Source: Lachnospiraceae bacterium
GTDB lineage: Bacteria > Bacillota > Clostridia > Lachnospirales > Lachnospiraceae
Reading direction: 5' to 3'
Length of the DNA stretch: 64,000 nucleotides
Assembly (NCBI GenBank): GCA_022767285.1
Contig: JALENY010000037.1
Location: forward strand, 29,963-93,962
Shown in pieces: positions 7,841-17,291 of this stretch. The notes beneath the pieces are model-generated. The model was not told where the DNA came from and did not search any database. It saw only the letters and a program-made list of their open reading frames with translations. Made by a program: the position numbers and the translations under genes. Numbering within the stretch: the first letter of the stretch is position 1; every line of letters begins with the position of its first letter.

Positions 7841-9778
7841 ATGGCTGTTACAGTGGCTACAAATGCCGAAGCGCTAAAAGAATATGAAAAAGCCTGCCGT
7901 CTTGGAAAAAAAGAAGGTCTTCCTATGATCGCACTCGACAATATATTAAAGGAAAAGAAAATCCAGACGCCAAAAGAGATTCCCCTGGGTCTGGTACAGA
8001 TACCCATGAATCAGATTGTCGGAACCAAAACAGTCGGACGCAGTTCCGCATTCAGCCAAAGTTTTTATCCGCTCATTAAAATAAACAGTGAATTTTCCAC
8101 CAAATGGTGTAATCTGTATCTGGCTCACCTGCAAGAAGGAATCCGCGAACCGGTAAAAGCATACGAGTTTATGAACAAATTCTATATTGAAGAGGGAAAC
8201 AAACGGGTCAGTGTACTGAAATATTTCGATGCGGTATCCGTTCCCGGCTACGTAACCCGAATCATCCCGCCCTGGTCGGAAGATCCTGAGGTTCGCACTT
8301 ATTATGCTTTCATGGATTTTTACAATCTGTCCGGAGTCAACTATATCTGGTTTTCACACGAGGAAAGTTTCGCAAAACTCCAGCAGTTGATGGGGAAACG
8401 GCCGGATGAAGTGTGGGATGAAGATACCCGCCTGACTTTCAGTTCCGTATACAGCCGCTTTGAATCAGAATATGAGGCAAACGGAGGCGGAAAATTGCCC
8501 ATTACCACCGGCGACGCATTTCTGTTTTTTATTGAACTGTATGATTATGATACCCTTGACGGTATGACAACAGCAGAGTTAAACGAAAAAATCGTAAAGA
8601 CCTGGAATGAATTTAAACTGCTGATTACCGATGAAACCCTGGAACTGCAGATGGATCCTTCGGAAGACGGGGAAGTGAAAAAAAATATTTTTGCACGCCT
8701 GATCCCCATCAGCACACCAAAGGTACATGTGGCATTTATCCATGAAAAAACTGCCGAAACTTCCGGCTGGACCTATTCTCACGAACTGGGCCGAATGCAC
8801 CTGCAGGAAACCTTTAACGATCAGATCAGTACCACCTGCTACGACCAGGTGACAGAAGAAACTGCCGATGAGGTTCTGGAAAAGGCTATTGCCGAGGGAA
8901 ATAATCTGATTTTTACAACTACTCCGCCTCTGTTAAAAGCCAGCCTGAAAGCGGCTATCGAACATCCGGAAGTAAAAATACTGAACTGCTCCCTGAACAA
9001 TACCCATAAGAATATTCGTACTTACTACGCACGTATGTATGAGGCAAAATTTCTTCAGGGGGCCATTGGCGGAGCCATGTCTAAAAGCGGTAATATCGGC
9101 TACATTGCCGACTATCCCATTTACGGTATGATCGCCAACATCAATGCATTTGCGCTGGGTGCCAAAATGGTAAATCCACGTGCAAAAATTTATCTCGAAT
9201 GGTCTACCATAAAAGATCACGACATGTTTGAAACCTTTGCAGAACACAATGTTGGTATTATTTCCGGTCCGGATATATCTGTACCCGGAGATGCATCCCG
9301 TCATTTCGGTCTCTATCGGGCCACGGATCATACACCGCTGAATCTTGCCATGCCCATATGGCACTGGGGGAAATTCTATGAACAGATGATCCGAAAGATC
9401 ATGTCCGGAGCTTTCAAATACGATGAGACCTCCGATGAGACAAAGGGATTGAACTACTGGTGGGGTATGTCTGCAGGAATTATCGATGTTATCTGTTCGC
9501 ATCATCTGCCGATCGGTACTGCCCGACTGGTCGATCTTTTGAAAAAAAATATATGCGAATACGCACTAAATCCGTTTTCCGGTATTCTATTCTCACAGGA
9601 CGGCGTCGTGAAAAACTCTGCTGACAACATCATGAGCCCGGAAGAGATTGTAAAAATGGACTGGCTGGCAGAAAATGTCATTGGAATAATACCGAAAAAG
9701 AAAATTTTGGTTGAGGATGCAAAACCTGTCGTGCAGACTCAGGGACTGGAAAACCAGAAGTTGAAAACGGGAGTTTAA
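7841..9778 (+). CDS. BMP/PnrA-type ligand-binding protein with ParB-like N-terminal domain, cytoplasmic
   Basis: The 645-residue protein has two parts. Residues about 50-145 carry VGTKTVGRSS and YIEEGNKRVSVLKYF, which resemble the ParB/sulfiredoxin-like fold's E-G-x-x-R motif at 118-122. Residues about 295-600 match basic membrane protein (BMP) nucleoside-binding proteins (HVAFIHEK, YEAKFLQGAIGGAMSKSGNIGY). BMP proteins are normally secreted lipoproteins, yet there is no signal peptide or lipobox. The start at 7841 follows AAAGGAG. The 5' leader holds an imperfect hairpin (7767-7801). A metallophosphoesterase follows after 6 bases. It may be an intracellular nucleoside sensor; this is inference. 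Confidence 0.8.
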   Translation: MAVTVATNAEALKEYEKACRLGKKEGLPMIALDNILKEKKIQTPKEIPLGLVQIPMNQIVGTKTVGRSSAFSQSFYPLIKINSEFSTKWCNLYLAHLQEGIREPVKAYEFMNKFYIEEGNKRVSVLKYFDAVSVPGYVTRIIPPWSEDPEVRTYYAFMDFYNLSGVNYIWFSHEESFAKLQQLMGKRPDEVWDEDTRLTFSSVYSRFESEYEANGGGKLPITTGDAFLFFIELYDYDTLDGMTTAELNEKIVKTWNEFKLLITDETLELQMDPSEDGEVKKNIFARLIPISTPKVHVAFIHEKTAETSGWTYSHELGRMHLQETFNDQISTTCYDQVTEETADEVLEKAIAEGNNLIFTTTPPLLKASLKAAIEHPEVKILNCSLNNTHKNIRTYYARMYEAKFLQGAIGGAMSKSGNIGYIADYPIYGMIANINAFALGAKMVNPRAKIYLEWSTIKDHDMFETFAEHNVGIISGPDISVPGDASRHFGLYRATDHTPLNLAMPIWHWGKFYEQMIRKIMSGAFKYDETSDETKGLNYWWGMSAGIIDVICSHHLPIGTARLVDLLKKNICEYALNPFSGILFSQDGVVKNSADNIMSPEEIVKMDWLAENVIGIIPKKKILVEDAKPVVQTQGLENQKLKTGV

Positions 9779-9784
9779 TCTGCC

Positions 9785-10405
9785 ATGAAAATACTTGTAG
9801 TCGGAGATGAAGAATCAAAATATTACTGGGACTTCTATGAAAGGGGAAAACTTGACGGTATCGACCTGATCCTTTCCTGCGGCGACTTACACCCGCATTA
9901 TCTGTCCTTTCTTGCAACTTTTTCGAACGTCCCTGTTCTCTATGTGCACGGTAACCATGATGATAAATATGAACGGATTCCACCGGAAGGATGTATCTGT
10001 ATTGAAGATCAGATTTATGTCCACGAGGGAATCCGGATTCTGGGACTCGGAGGTTCCATGCGCTATCGGGACGGAGCGCACCAGTATACGGAAAAGCAGA
10101 TGAGCAGAAGAGTGACAAAGCTGAAGCCCAAAATCTGGATGAAGGGCGGTTTTGATATTCTCCTGACTCATGCTCCCGCATTTCAGATCAACGACGGACG
10201 TGATCTTCCCCACCAGGGTTTTCAGGTCTTCCGCTCACTGATGGACAAATACAAACCAAAATACTTTCTCCACGGCCATGTTCACATGTCCTACGGTCGA
10301 CAGTATAAACGCTATGACAAATATGAAGATACACATATCATAAATGCCTATGAGCGCTGCCTTTTTGACTTTGAAGATGACAATCCAAAGGAACATATTC
10401 GCTGA
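9785..10405 (+). CDS. Calcineurin-like metallophosphoesterase
   Basis: A 206-residue cytoplasmic phosphoesterase with the dimetal motifs in order: SCGDLHPHYL, VHGNHDDKYE, LLTHAPAF and LHGHVHMSYG. The first motif usually reads D-x-H near the N-terminus; here the equivalent is VVGDEE, which has lost the His. The gene follows the ParB/BMP gene by 6 bases and must be co-transcribed, suggesting it acts on the nucleotide or nucleoside that the partner binds. It ends at a strong terminator. Substrate unknown. Confidence 0.88.
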   Translation: MKILVVGDEESKYYWDFYERGKLDGIDLILSCGDLHPHYLSFLATFSNVPVLYVHGNHDDKYERIPPEGCICIEDQIYVHEGIRILGLGGSMRYRDGAHQYTEKQMSRRVTKLKPKIWMKGGFDILLTHAPAFQINDGRDLPHQGFQVFRSLMDKYKPKYFLHGHVHMSYGRQYKRYDKYEDTHIINAYERCLFDFEDDNPKEHIR

Positions 10406-10426
10406 ACATGACAGGGACTCGTATAG

Positions 10427-10475
10427 AAAAAAAGGATTCCGGACCGGTAAAAACAGGTCGGAATCCTTTTTTCTC
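10427..10475 (+). terminator. Terminator between convergent phosphoesterase and ptsI genes
   Basis: AAAAAAAGGATTCC-(g)GACC pairs with GGTC-GGAATCCTTTTTT around a loop of about 10 bases. A-tract and T-tract on both sides allow it to work in both directions, serving the metallophosphoesterase on the plus strand and possibly ptsI on the minus strand. Confidence 0.85.
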
Positions 10476-10534
10476 TCTTTTTTATTGCTGTTCCGTATAC
10501 CGGAAGCGAAAATCTTTTACCTCTCTGCCCGTTT

Positions 10535-12151
10535 TTACTGAATGGATGTCTTGCGGATGATCTCACGGATCGGCAAAATAAAGGTCGGCGATACGGACAG
10601 TTCATCTACACCCATTTTAAGGAATGTCTCAGTCAGTGTCATATCTGCACCCAATTCACCGCAAATACCTACCCAGCAGTCATGTTTGTGGCCATTTTCC
10701 ACCGTCATGCGAATCATCTCAAGGATAGCCGGATGATGGGAATCATAGAAGCGGCCCAGTTTTGCATTCTGACGGTCAATGGCCAGTGTATACTGGGTCA
10801 GGTCATTCGTACCAATGCTGAAGAAGTCCATCTCTTTTGCCAGTTCTTCACTAACCATAACAGCTGCCGGTGTCTCGATCATAACACCCAGTTCCACATC
10901 ACCGTACGAAATACCCGCGGTGTCCAGCTCTGCTTTTACCAGATTCACGATCCGCTTGATTTCCTGTACTTCCCAGACAGAAGTGATCATCGGGAACATA
11001 ATGCCCACATTGCCGTAAGCACTTGCGCGGTACAGAGCACGAAGCTGTGTTTTAAAAATATCCGGCTGTTCCAGACAGATACGAATGGCGCGAAGACCCA
11101 TTGCCGGGTTCTCTTCGTCTGCAAGGTTAAAATAGTCTGCCTGCTTGTCTGCTCCAAGATCCAGAGTACGGATGATAACCTTTTTACCGGCCATATTTTC
11201 CACAACCTGCTTGTATACCTGGAACTGTTCGTCCTCTGTGGGCCAGTGATCTTTTTCCAGATACAGGAATTCACTTCTAAACAGACCAATTCCCTCTCCG
11301 TCGTTCTGCAGTACATTTGCCACATCACCAACGCTGCCGATGTTTGCATACAGACGGATCTTCTTGCCGTCTACGGTTTCGCTCACTTTTCCCTTCAACT
11401 GCTGCAGCAGTTCTCTCTTGCGGATTTCTTCCTGCTGTTTTGCCCGCATCACTTCCAATGTTTTTTCATCCGGTTCGATATAAAGAGCACCGTTAAATCC
11501 GTCTACCACTGCCATCTTTCCGTTCCATGCAGGATCAATATCCAGGCCAATCAAAGCCGGAATATTCATGGTTCTGGCTAAAATAGCCGTATGGGAATTG
11601 GAAGAACCCAGTCTGGTAACAAAAGCCAGCAGTTTGCTCTTATCCATGCTGACTGTCTCACTTGGTGTCAGATCCTCTGCCACAACGATAACCGGTTCTG
11701 ACAGATCTGCAGCATCCTGTTTTCCACTGAGCACGTTGATCAGGCGCTCGGAGATATCCTTTACATCCAATGCTCTTGCTTTGAAATATTCGTCATCCAT
11801 CTCAGCAAACATCGTCGCAAAATTATCACCGGTGGTAGCCACTGCATATTCCGCATTCATGTTCTGGGTACGAATAATGTTGTAAATAGAATCACAGAAA
11901 TCAGTATCGTCCACCATCATGGCATGGGCATCAAAAATCTCTGCCTGAGCTTCCCCAACTTCTACCAGCGCTTTTTCATACAGCGCATGCAGCTGTTCCA
12001 GAGTCTTTTCCTTCGCCGCCTCAAAACGCGCTGCTTCTGCCTCCGTATCCTCGATACGTTCCCGCTTCACCTGCTGCTCGGATTTTGCAAAGAAAAAGAT
12101 CCGACCGATTGCAACTCCGCTGAATATGGACTTTCCCTGAAACTTCTCCAT
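10535..12151 (-). CDS. ptsI: Phosphoenolpyruvate-protein phosphotransferase (PTS enzyme I)
   Basis: A 538-residue enzyme I that takes phosphate from PEP and passes it to HPr in sugar phosphotransferase uptake. The phospho-accepting His187 lies in SSNSHTAILARTMNIPA; the PEP-binding half carries FFSIGTNDLTQYTLAIDR and the catalytic Cys in VGICGELGAD. The start at 12151 has GGGAGG before it, whereas the open frame to 12241 would run into the fructokinase gene. No HPr gene is adjacent. It lies 17 bases behind the fructokinase gene and is likely co-transcribed. Confidence 0.95.
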   Translation of the reverse strand: MEKFQGKSIFSGVAIGRIFFFAKSEQQVKRERIEDTEAEAARFEAAKEKTLEQLHALYEKALVEVGEAQAEIFDAHAMMVDDTDFCDSIYNIIRTQNMNAEYAVATTGDNFATMFAEMDDEYFKARALDVKDISERLINVLSGKQDAADLSEPVIVVAEDLTPSETVSMDKSKLLAFVTRLGSSNSHTAILARTMNIPALIGLDIDPAWNGKMAVVDGFNGALYIEPDEKTLEVMRAKQQEEIRKRELLQQLKGKVSETVDGKKIRLYANIGSVGDVANVLQNDGEGIGLFRSEFLYLEKDHWPTEDEQFQVYKQVVENMAGKKVIIRTLDLGADKQADYFNLADEENPAMGLRAIRICLEQPDIFKTQLRALYRASAYGNVGIMFPMITSVWEVQEIKRIVNLVKAELDTAGISYGDVELGVMIETPAAVMVSEELAKEMDFFSIGTNDLTQYTLAIDRQNAKLGRFYDSHHPAILEMIRMTVENGHKHDCWVGICGELGADMTLTETFLKMGVDELSVSPTFILPIREIIRKTSIQ

Positions 12152-12168
12152 CCTGAAAACCTCCCTTT

Positions 12169-13098
12169 TTATAATTGTTCTTCGATTTCCTGTCTTGTCG
12201 GCAGTGCCTCGATTGCACCCTTTTTCTGAACGGTAAACCATCCCGCTACATTTCCGTAATTCATTGCATTGGTCAGCTTTTCCTGGCTCAGATCAGAGGA
12301 ACTGTTGACCCCCTGAATCAGAATGCTGGATAAGAAGCCACCCCAGAAAGCGTCACCTGCGCCGGTAGCATCTACTGCCTTTGCCTTGCGTCCCGGCACT
12401 TTAAAGCATGTGTCCTGAAAGAAGCACTGAGCACCATCTGCGCCAAGAGTTTCAATCACAGCAGAAATACCGTACTCCTTCATGAGTTCCGGAATCTTTT
12501 CAGGACCCCCAAACAAGCCAACTTCCTCATCGGATACTTTCAGCAGATCCACATAGGGAAGGATCCCGCGTACTTTTTCCATTGCCGCTTTTTCGTCGCC
12601 ATCCCAGATAAAATCACGATAGTTCACATCGAAGCTTACCAATTTCCCTTTTTCATGGGCAACACGCAGCACCTTTACGGTCGCGTCTGTTACCGGTCCT
12701 CCGGACAGCGTAAGGGAACCGCCATGGACCAATCGAGTATTTTCGATATCTTCTTCTTTGATGTCTTCCGGAGAAAGCATCATATCAGCACCCGGTTTTC
12801 TTACAAACGTAAAGGTTCTCTCACCGTCTTCATAAAGAGTTACAATGGCCATCGTAGTCACTGCTTCTCTGGTGGGAGCCGGACTTAAGGGCTTTACATT
12901 GTTCTCTTTCAACGTTTCCAGAAGGAAGGTTCCAAAATCATCATTTCCCACTTTCCCATAAAATCCGGCTTCCAGACCGTTGCGCGCAACCGCCACCGTT
13001 GCGTTCATCGGTGCTCCTCCTGCTTTTCGAATGTAACTGAAGGGTTCGGATCCAGGTATAAAATCAATTAGAATCTCACCTACGCCTATCATATCCAT
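12169..13098 (-). CDS. Fructokinase, PfkB family
   Basis: A 309-residue ribokinase-fold sugar kinase. GGAPMNATVAVARNG is the N-terminal PfkB signature, and VDATGAGDAFWGGF carries the catalytic Asp and anion hole. The opening IGVGEILIDFIPG and the overall pattern match bacterial fructokinases, which make fructose-6-phosphate with ATP. AAGGAGG precedes the ATG. It is followed by ptsI, so sugar uptake and phosphorylation are linked. Other hexoses cannot be excluded. Confidence 0.9.
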   Translation of the reverse strand: MDMIGVGEILIDFIPGSEPFSYIRKAGGAPMNATVAVARNGLEAGFYGKVGNDDFGTFLLETLKENNVKPLSPAPTREAVTTMAIVTLYEDGERTFTFVRKPGADMMLSPEDIKEEDIENTRLVHGGSLTLSGGPVTDATVKVLRVAHEKGKLVSFDVNYRDFIWDGDEKAAMEKVRGILPYVDLLKVSDEEVGLFGGPEKIPELMKEYGISAVIETLGADGAQCFFQDTCFKVPGRKAKAVDATGAGDAFWGGFLSSILIQGVNSSSDLSQEKLTNAMNYGNVAGWFTVQKKGAIEALPTRQEIEEQL

Positions 13099-13147
13099 GG
13101 TACATATCCTCCTTGTGACTCTATTTTTATTTCTTTTTCATTACTTA

Positions 13148-14338
13148 TTAACAGAGATCTTCCGCCAGCCTTTTTACAAGTCCGGACGGTTCTTCCCAAA
13201 GTGCAGACTTGATGGTTACTTTCTCATCCAGAATTGTCATATTTTTCATTTCTTCCAGTTTGGCACGCATCTGTTTGCCGGAAGTCGCTGCCCAGGTTCC
13301 GTTTTCCATAATGCCGACGGTTCGGTTCTGTACATTCAGCGCCTTCATATCTTCCAGAAGATTTGCCATAATCGGGTAGATACCCGAATTGTAAGTAGGA
13401 GCAGCCAGAACCAGATGGCTGTAATGAAAAATTTCACTGATCAGCACCGACACATGGGTATTGGATACATCGTAAACGCGGATGTTTTTCACTCCTGCTT
13501 CTGCCAGCCTGCAGGCCAGTACATCAGCTGCATTTGCCGTATTTCCATACATGGATGCATAGGCAATAACAACACCTTTTTCCTCCGGTTCGTAAGTGCT
13601 CCACTTCTGATATTTGTCCAGAATATAGCCCAGATTGTTTCTCCATACCGGACCATGAAGAGGACAGATCATCTGAATATCCAAACCGTCTGCTTTTTTC
13701 AGTACATTTTGCACCTGCACGCCGTACTTTCCGACAATATTTGTATAGTAACGTCTTGCATCATCCAGCCAGTCACGGTCAAAATCAATTTCATCATTAA
13801 AAATATAGCCTCCCAGAGCGCCGAAAGTGCCAAACGCATCCGCGGAAAACAATGCCTTCGTACAGGAATCATATGCAACCGTAACTTCCGGCCAGTGGAC
13901 CATAGGGGCCGCAACGAAGTGAAGCTCATGCTTTCCGGCTGAAAGTACATCTCCCTCTTTCATCAGCATCACATGGTCATTATCGGCAGAACCGAAAAAC
14001 TGTTTCATGATCTGAACGGTCTTGGATGTTGTCACCAGCGTCACATCAGGATAACGCAGACGCACCTCTTCAATCATGGAGGCATGATCCGGTTCCATAT
14101 GGTTAATTACCAGATAGTCCAGATTTCTGCCATCCAGCACATACGCCAGATTCTCAAAAAACTGCTTGCTTACCGCCGTGTCCACGGTATCCAGGAGTAC
14201 GGTCTTTTCGTCCAGAATAACATAAGAATTATAGGAAACCCCTCTTGGAATCGGAAAAATGTTCTCAAACAAGGCCAGACGTCTGTCGCTTGCGCCAATC
14301 CAGTAAGTGTCTTCTGTCAAATTTCTAACACAATGCAT
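13148..14338 (-). CDS. FprA family A-type flavoprotein (flavodiiron protein)
   Basis: A 396-residue two-domain protein. Residues 1-250 form a metallo-beta-lactamase-like diiron domain with HMEPDH (80-85) supplying the ligands and a later GPVWR site. The C-terminal flavodoxin domain carries YASMYGNTANAADVLA for FMN binding and the AAPTYNSGIYP loop. Such proteins reduce O2 to water or NO to N2O and protect anaerobes. The ATG at 14338 is preceded by GGAGG; a longer frame to 14404 overlaps the promoter. It is transcribed ahead of fructokinase with 49 bases between. Confidence 0.93.
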   Translation of the reverse strand: MHCVRNLTEDTYWIGASDRRLALFENIFPIPRGVSYNSYVILDEKTVLLDTVDTAVSKQFFENLAYVLDGRNLDYLVINHMEPDHASMIEEVRLRYPDVTLVTTSKTVQIMKQFFGSADNDHVMLMKEGDVLSAGKHELHFVAAPMVHWPEVTVAYDSCTKALFSADAFGTFGALGGYIFNDEIDFDRDWLDDARRYYTNIVGKYGVQVQNVLKKADGLDIQMICPLHGPVWRNNLGYILDKYQKWSTYEPEEKGVVIAYASMYGNTANAADVLACRLAEAGVKNIRVYDVSNTHVSVLISEIFHYSHLVLAAPTYNSGIYPIMANLLEDMKALNVQNRTVGIMENGTWAATSGKQMRAKLEEMKNMTILDEKVTIKSALWEEPSGLVKRLAEDLC

Positions 14339-14375
14339 GTATCTATTCCTCCGTATATAAACTTTATCCATGTTT

Positions 14376-14404
14376 ATCATACCCGAATAACACAATATTT
14401 TCAA
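14376..14404 (-). promoter_or_regulatory. Sigma-A type promoter of the FprA gene
   Basis: TTGAAA (14404-14399), a 17-base spacer and TATGAT (14381-14376) on the minus strand, 38 bases before the chosen start codon. This supports the shorter FprA start. Confidence 0.78.
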
Positions 14405-14493
14405 TCTTTTTCACCGCAATCTTATTTTTTCTCCGCGCAGTGCACTTACGGTTTAATGGTCACAAAGCCCGTTCCGATTTTCCTCTCTGCTTT

Positions 14494-14550
14494 CCAAAAA
14501 AGAAGAAGAGCGAAAAGAGCTGTGCGACAGCTGCTTTTCCTCTTCTTTTC
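14494..14550 (-). terminator. Terminator of the trp operon
   Basis: A long stem (aaagaagaag-agcgaaaagagctgt on the plus strand with acagctgcttttcctcttcttt) closes on GCG, with T-rich tails on both sides. It lies just after the trpA stop and marks the operon's 3' end. Confidence 0.85.
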
Positions 14551-14569
14551 TCTTTTCTTCTCTGCTCTT

Positions 14570-15337
14570 TTACAAAGCCTCTTTCATCAATTTTACGTAT
14601 TCATAGACATGAGGTGCCGCCTTTTCTCCATACTGAGCAATGATTTTTACAATCGCACTGCCTACGATCGCCCCGTCAGCGATTTCTGCCATTTCTTTTG
14701 CCTGCTGCGGAGTACTGATCCCAAAGCCAATGGCACAGGGTACATCCGTCACTTGCCGGATAGCGGATACGATTTTCCCCAAATCTGTGGTAATTTTACT
14801 GCGGACACCCGTTACGCCCATGGAAGATACGATATATATATATCCGCTGGCTTCTTTTGCGATCATCTGGATTCTCTCTTCTGATGTCGGTGCAATCAGA
14901 GCGATCAGATCCACATCGTATTTCTTCGCTATATCTGCCACTTCATCCCGTTCCTCATAGGGCAGATCCGGACAAATCATTCCGTCTACCCCCAATTCCC
15001 TGCATTTGGCAAAAAATGCTTCATACCCGTAATGAAAGACCGGATTTAAATAGGTAAGAAATACCAGCGGTATCTGCGTTTTTTCACGGATTTTTCGAAC
15101 CACCTCAAAGACACCGGACAGTTTCATGCCGCCGCTCAAAGCGCGAATATTGGCATTCTGAATTACGACGCCCTCCGCAGTGGGATCGGAAAACGGAATT
15201 CCCAGTTCCACCAGATCCGCACCTGCGCGTTCCATCTCAAGAACAAATTCCACCGTTTTGTCACCATTTGGATCCCCCACGGTCAAAAACGGAATAAATG
15301 CTTTTTTGTTTTCAAATGCTTTTGCTATTTTACTCAT
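14570..15337 (-). CDS. trpA: Tryptophan synthase alpha chain
   Basis: The 255-residue subunit cleaves indole-3-glycerol phosphate to indole and glyceraldehyde-3-phosphate. It shows [11 protein letters not shown], the catalytic Glu in [26 protein letters not shown] and a phosphate loop at [14 protein letters not shown]. The start at 15337 overlaps the trpB stop in ATGAGTAA, the usual translational coupling for subunits made in equal amounts. The longer frame to 15388 is not used. Last gene of the operon. Confidence 0.97.
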   Translation of the reverse strand: MSKIAKAFENKKAFIPFLTVGDPNGDKTVEFVLEMERAGADLVELGIPFSDPTAEGVVIQNANIRALSGGMKLSGVFEVVRKIREKTQIPLVFLTYLNPVFHYGYEAFFAKCRELGVDGMICPDLPYEERDEVADIAKKYDVDLIALIAPTSEERIQMIAKEASGYIYIVSSMGVTGVRSKITTDLGKIVSAIRQVTDVPCAIGFGISTPQQAKEMAEIADGAIVGSAIVKIIAQYGEKAAPHVYEYVKLMKEAL

Positions 15338-16514
15338 AGATCTCAACCCCCCTGTATCTTGCAATGGCTGCCACATCTTTGTCCCCACGGCCGGAAAGGC
15401 AGACGATAATACTGTCCTCTTTGCTCATGGATCCTGCAATTTTCCGCACATGTGCCACTGCGTGAGCACTTTCCACCGCGCAGATGATTCCCTCGGTCCG
15501 TGCCAGATATTCAAAAGCATCCACTGCTTCATCATCCGTCACCGGAACATACTGTGCACGGCCAATGTCATGCAGATAAGCGTGCTCCGGTCCGATGCCC
15601 GGATAGTCAAGGCCTGCGGAAATGGAGTATACCGGTGCGATCTGTCCGTCTTCATCCTGGCAAAAGTAGGATTTCATGCCGTGGAACACACCGAGACGTC
15701 CGGTTGATATGGTGGCAGCGGTTTCTTTTGTGTCAATGCCGCGTCCTGCCGCTTCACATCCGATCAGCTTTACCTCTTTGTCCTCGATAAAATTATAGAA
15801 CATGCCCATGGCATTGCTTCCGCCGCCCACGCAGGCAACCACTGCCGCCGGCAGTTTTCCCTCTTTTTCCAGGATCTGCTGTTTTGCCTCCCGGCTGATG
15901 ACGCTCTGGAAATCCCGGACAATCATAGGAAACGGGTGTGGTCCCATAACGGAGCCAAGGACATACAGCGTATCATCGACCCTTGAAGACCATTCACGCA
16001 TGGTCTCATTAACCGCATCTTTCAGTGTCATAGTTCCGCTGGTCACCGAATGAACCTTCGCGCCCAGGAGCTCCATACGATATACATTCAGCGCCTGACG
16101 GTCTGTATCTTCCTTGCCCATGTAGATCTCGCATTCCAGTCCCAACAGCGCCGCAGCTGTAGCAGTGGCAACTCCATGTTGGCCGGCACCGGTTTCCGCT
16201 ATGATTCTGGTTTTGCCCATTTTTTTCGCCATCAGCGCCTGACCGAGTACATTATTGATTTTGTGAGATCCGGTATGATTCAAATCCTCACGTTTCAGAT
16301 AGATTTTCGCTCCTCCCAAATCTTTTGTCATCTTCTCTGCATAATACAGAAGCGAAGGGCGACCGGCGTACTCATTTAACAATTTTGTCAGTTCCGCATT
16401 AAACTCCGGATCTTTTTTATAAAATTCATATTGCTTTTCCAACTTTATCAGTTCATTCATCAGGGTCTCGGAAATGTACTGTCCCCCGTGAATTCCATAT
16501 CTACCTCTGCTCAT
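15330..16514 (-). CDS. trpB: Tryptophan synthase beta chain
   Basis: The 394-residue PLP enzyme condenses indole with serine to tryptophan. The PLP lysine is in [19 protein letters not shown], the phosphate cup in [10 protein letters not shown], and the SGRGDKD ending is typical of TrpB1. AGGAGAG lies before the ATG. Its 5' end overlaps trpF by 14 bases and its 3' end overlaps trpA by 8. Confidence 0.97.
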   Translation of the reverse strand: MSRGRYGIHGGQYISETLMNELIKLEKQYEFYKKDPEFNAELTKLLNEYAGRPSLLYYAEKMTKDLGGAKIYLKREDLNHTGSHKINNVLGQALMAKKMGKTRIIAETGAGQHGVATATAAALLGLECEIYMGKEDTDRQALNVYRMELLGAKVHSVTSGTMTLKDAVNETMREWSSRVDDTLYVLGSVMGPHPFPMIVRDFQSVISREAKQQILEKEGKLPAAVVACVGGGSNAMGMFYNFIEDKEVKLIGCEAAGRGIDTKETAATISTGRLGVFHGMKSYFCQDEDGQIAPVYSISAGLDYPGIGPEHAYLHDIGRAQYVPVTDDEAVDAFEYLARTEGIICAVESAHAVAHVRKIAGSMSKEDSIIVCLSGRGDKDVAAIARYRGVEIYE

Positions 16515-17124
16515 TGCGAACTCTCCTTATAAACTTCTGTATTTTTTCTTTGTCTTTTACTCCATCGGTCTCAACACCGCTGCTCACATCCACCGCAAAG
16601 GGATGCACGCAGCTGACCGCTTCCGCCACATTGTCCGGATCCAATCCTCCGGCCAGGAAAAACGGCTTCCCTATGCCTGAAATACGCTGCAGAATATCCC
16701 AGTCAAAGGTCTCTCCCGATCCCATTCCGCTGTCCAGAAGCAAATAATCCGCCTCTGTATCTAGCCAGTTCAAAATGTCTTCCTCACTTTTTATTTTGAC
16801 CGCTTTAATTACCGGCTTTCCGGTTTCACATCGAATATCATGAATTTGTTTTTCCGTTTCACTGCCGTGGAGCTGGGCCAGATCAATAATCCTGTTGTTC
16901 AGCAGTTCGATCACGATATCCGTGTCTTCATTTACAAATACCCCGACGGCCTTTATGTCCGATCGCAGTTTTTGTCTCAATTCCACGGCCTGGGCAATGT
17001 TCACAGCCCGTTTGCTGTTGGGCCAGAAAACAAATCCGACGTAATCCGGATTCATCTCATTTACGTAATCAATATCTTCCGGTCGGGTAAGACCGCATAT
17101 TTTGATTTTTGTCTCATTTTTCAT
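16501..17124 (-). CDS. trpF: Phosphoribosylanthranilate isomerase
   Basis: The 207-residue TIM-barrel enzyme turns phosphoribosylanthranilate into CdRP. Signature stretches are [11 protein letters not shown] with the catalytic Cys, [36 protein letters not shown] and [13 protein letters not shown]. The ATG at 17124 is chosen; a TTG 15 bases earlier is also possible. Neither has a clear ribosome site, which is odd because the trpC-trpF gap is 167 bases, too long for coupling. That gap holds two direct repeats. Confidence 0.93.
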   Translation of the reverse strand: MKNETKIKICGLTRPEDIDYVNEMNPDYVGFVFWPNSKRAVNIAQAVELRQKLRSDIKAVGVFVNEDTDIVIELLNNRIIDLAQLHGSETEKQIHDIRCETGKPVIKAVKIKSEEDILNWLDTEADYLLLDSGMGSGETFDWDILQRISGIGKPFFLAGGLDPDNVAEAVSCVHPFAVDVSSGVETDGVKDKEKIQKFIRRVRNEQR

Positions 17125-17177
17125 ATCTGTTTTTTTCAATTCATTATGATGTTTTATACTATTTCCGGTTATGGATC

Positions 17178-17239
17178 AAATACTGCGTGCATCCATCGGA
17201 TACGCTGTTCTGCAATTTCTTAAATCACTGCATGCATCC
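17178..17239. repeat. Two direct repeats in the trpC-trpF spacer
   Basis: AAATACTGCGTGCATCC (17178-17194) and AAATCACTGCATGCATCC (17222-17239) differ by one substitution and one inserted base and start 44 bases apart. They are the only clear structure in the 167-base spacer. No gene is seen. They could be a protein-binding pair or a local duplication. Confidence 0.5.
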
Positions 17240-17291
17240 GTCCCATCTGCCGCTTTTATAATCGGAAACAACCTGTTTGTTCCTGTTTCAG

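Noticed and set aside
8933..9505. Long open frame opposite the BMP gene
   Set aside because: It is a shadow of the strongly coding plus strand and has no ribosome site or recognisable motif.
10535..13098. A complete fructose PTS locus
   Set aside because: Only enzyme I and a fructokinase are present; no HPr or sugar-specific EII component lies in the window.
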